From: Deltaproteobacteria bacterium
GTDB lineage: Bacteria; Desulfobacterota; DAOWOC01
Assembly (NCBI GenBank): GCA_030642225.1
Contig: DAOWOC010000049.1
Span: forward strand, 1-6,996
Length of the DNA: 6,996 nucleotides
Direction: 5' to 3'
Shown here piece by piece: positions 6,650 to 6,996 of the stretch (its first letter is position 1; each line of letters begins with the position of its first letter). Position numbers and translations under genes: made by a program. Under the pieces are notes generated by a model. The model searched no databases and was not told the origin of the DNA. It worked only from the letters and a program-made list of their open reading frames with translations.

Positions 6650-6751
6650 TTAATCAATCAACCCGTATGTTTTAAGTTTTTTGTGTAAATTGCTTCGTTC
6701 AATCCCAATTAATTCCGATGTCTTTGAAATATTGCCTTTACAATCATCAAT
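6650..6751 (-). pseudogene. C-terminal Fis-type HTH of an NtrC-family sigma-54-dependent regulator, interrupted fragment
   Basis: Too short to be called as an ordinary gene, but unmistakable on the minus strand: 33 residues containing GNISKTSELIGIERSNLHKK and ending KTYGLID before TAA at 6650-6652. This is the Fis-type helix-turn-helix that closes NtrC/NtrX-family activators, which bind enhancer sites and remodel sigma-54 RNA polymerase. Immediately upstream, the in-frame codon at 6752-6754 is TAG. Beyond it about five more residues (GYLKR) still fit the family spacing, where a hydrophobic helix precedes the HTH. After that the frame dissolves into low-complexity sequence. The AAA+ and receiver domains are not present. 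Either the gene is truly broken or, more likely, the sequence at this contig end is wrong. It lies 29 nt upstream of the RseC-like gene in the same direction. Confidence 0.75.
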
Positions 6752-6784
6752 CTATCTTTTTAAATATCCAAGTTTTTGATTATA

Positions 6785-6996
6785 ATACCCTCATAAGGTA
6801 GGAATTATAAAGAGCAAAATAAAAAAATTAAAAAGAACTTAAATTTTTTTAAAAAAAAAACTAAAAAAAAAAAAAAAAAAATAAATGAGTCAAAAAAAAA
6901 GAAAAATTTATTCAAAAACATTAAAAAAAAAAAAAAAGATTAAAAAAAAACTTCATAAATAATAAATATACTTATAAAAAATTTTAATTAATTAAA
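6785..6996. other. Poly(A)-rich low-complexity end, probably unreliable sequence
   Basis: About 210 bases made mostly of A, with runs of 19 A (6863-6881) and 15 A (6923-6937) and a few T and scattered G or C. No gene, promoter or structured element can be supported. It occupies the place where the AAA+ domain of the NtrC-type regulator should be, directly after a clean coding match, which is characteristic of a low-quality read end in an assembly. Confidence 0.6.

Noticed and set aside
1..6996. Selenoprotein (in-frame UGA with SECIS) near selA
   Set aside because: None of the recognised genes contains or needs an in-frame TGA, and no typical selenoprotein motif was seen.
1..6996. CRISPR array, insertion sequence, tRNA or rRNA
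   Set aside because: No regularly spaced repeats, transposase-like protein, terminal inverted repeats around a gene, or RNA gene signatures were found by eye.

Overview
The window is AT-rich bacterial DNA carrying six genes, one of them cut by the left edge, plus the tail of a seventh that runs into very poor sequence at the right end. The combination of SelA, a DASS/SLC13-type anion transporter, an RseC/MucC protein downstream of an NtrC-family regulator, a PAS hybrid histidine kinase, and a small protein of a type I associate with sulfate-reducing deltaproteobacteria suggests a member of the Desulfobacterota (Desulfobacterales-like). This is an inference from gene content and protein style. 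No rRNA or other taxonomic marker is present.

Layout. Positions 1-1332 (+) encode a membrane anion symporter whose N-terminus lies outside the window. A strong GC-rich hairpin flanked by A and T runs (1367-1399) separates it from the convergent minus-strand genes and can terminate transcription from both sides. Next, transcribed leftward, is a compact three-gene set: a 121-aa protein of unknown function (3533-3898, good Shine-Dalgarno), an RNase HI with an unusual N-terminal extension (2832-3530, 2 nt gap), and selA (1420-2811, 20 nt gap). Upstream of it, a 150-bp AT-rich spacer holds a 14-bp inverted repeat and a 16-bp perfect palindrome. A hybrid sensor kinase (4047-5774, minus) follows, with a well-formed extended -10 sigma-70 promoter about 130 bp upstream. 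The remaining 390-bp intergenic region contains a 13-bp tandem duplication and no convincing gene. At the right, rseC/mucC-like 6165-6620 (minus) lies 29 nt downstream of the C-terminal Fis-type helix-turn-helix of a sigma-54-dependent response regulator.

How the genes relate. SelA converts Ser-tRNA(Sec) to Sec-tRNA(Sec), so the host is expected to make selenoproteins; selB, selC and selD must be elsewhere. The kinase and the truncated regulator are both two-component proteins, but nothing in the sequence shows that they are partners. From about 6780 to the end the sequence degenerates into poly(A)-rich low-complexity DNA, and an in-frame stop interrupts the regulator just before this. That pattern looks more like a low-quality contig end than biology.

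I did not find a CRISPR array, insertion sequence, RNA gene or a clearly new multi-gene system. The least understood element is the unknown-protein/RNase H/selA cluster with its palindromic upstream region.
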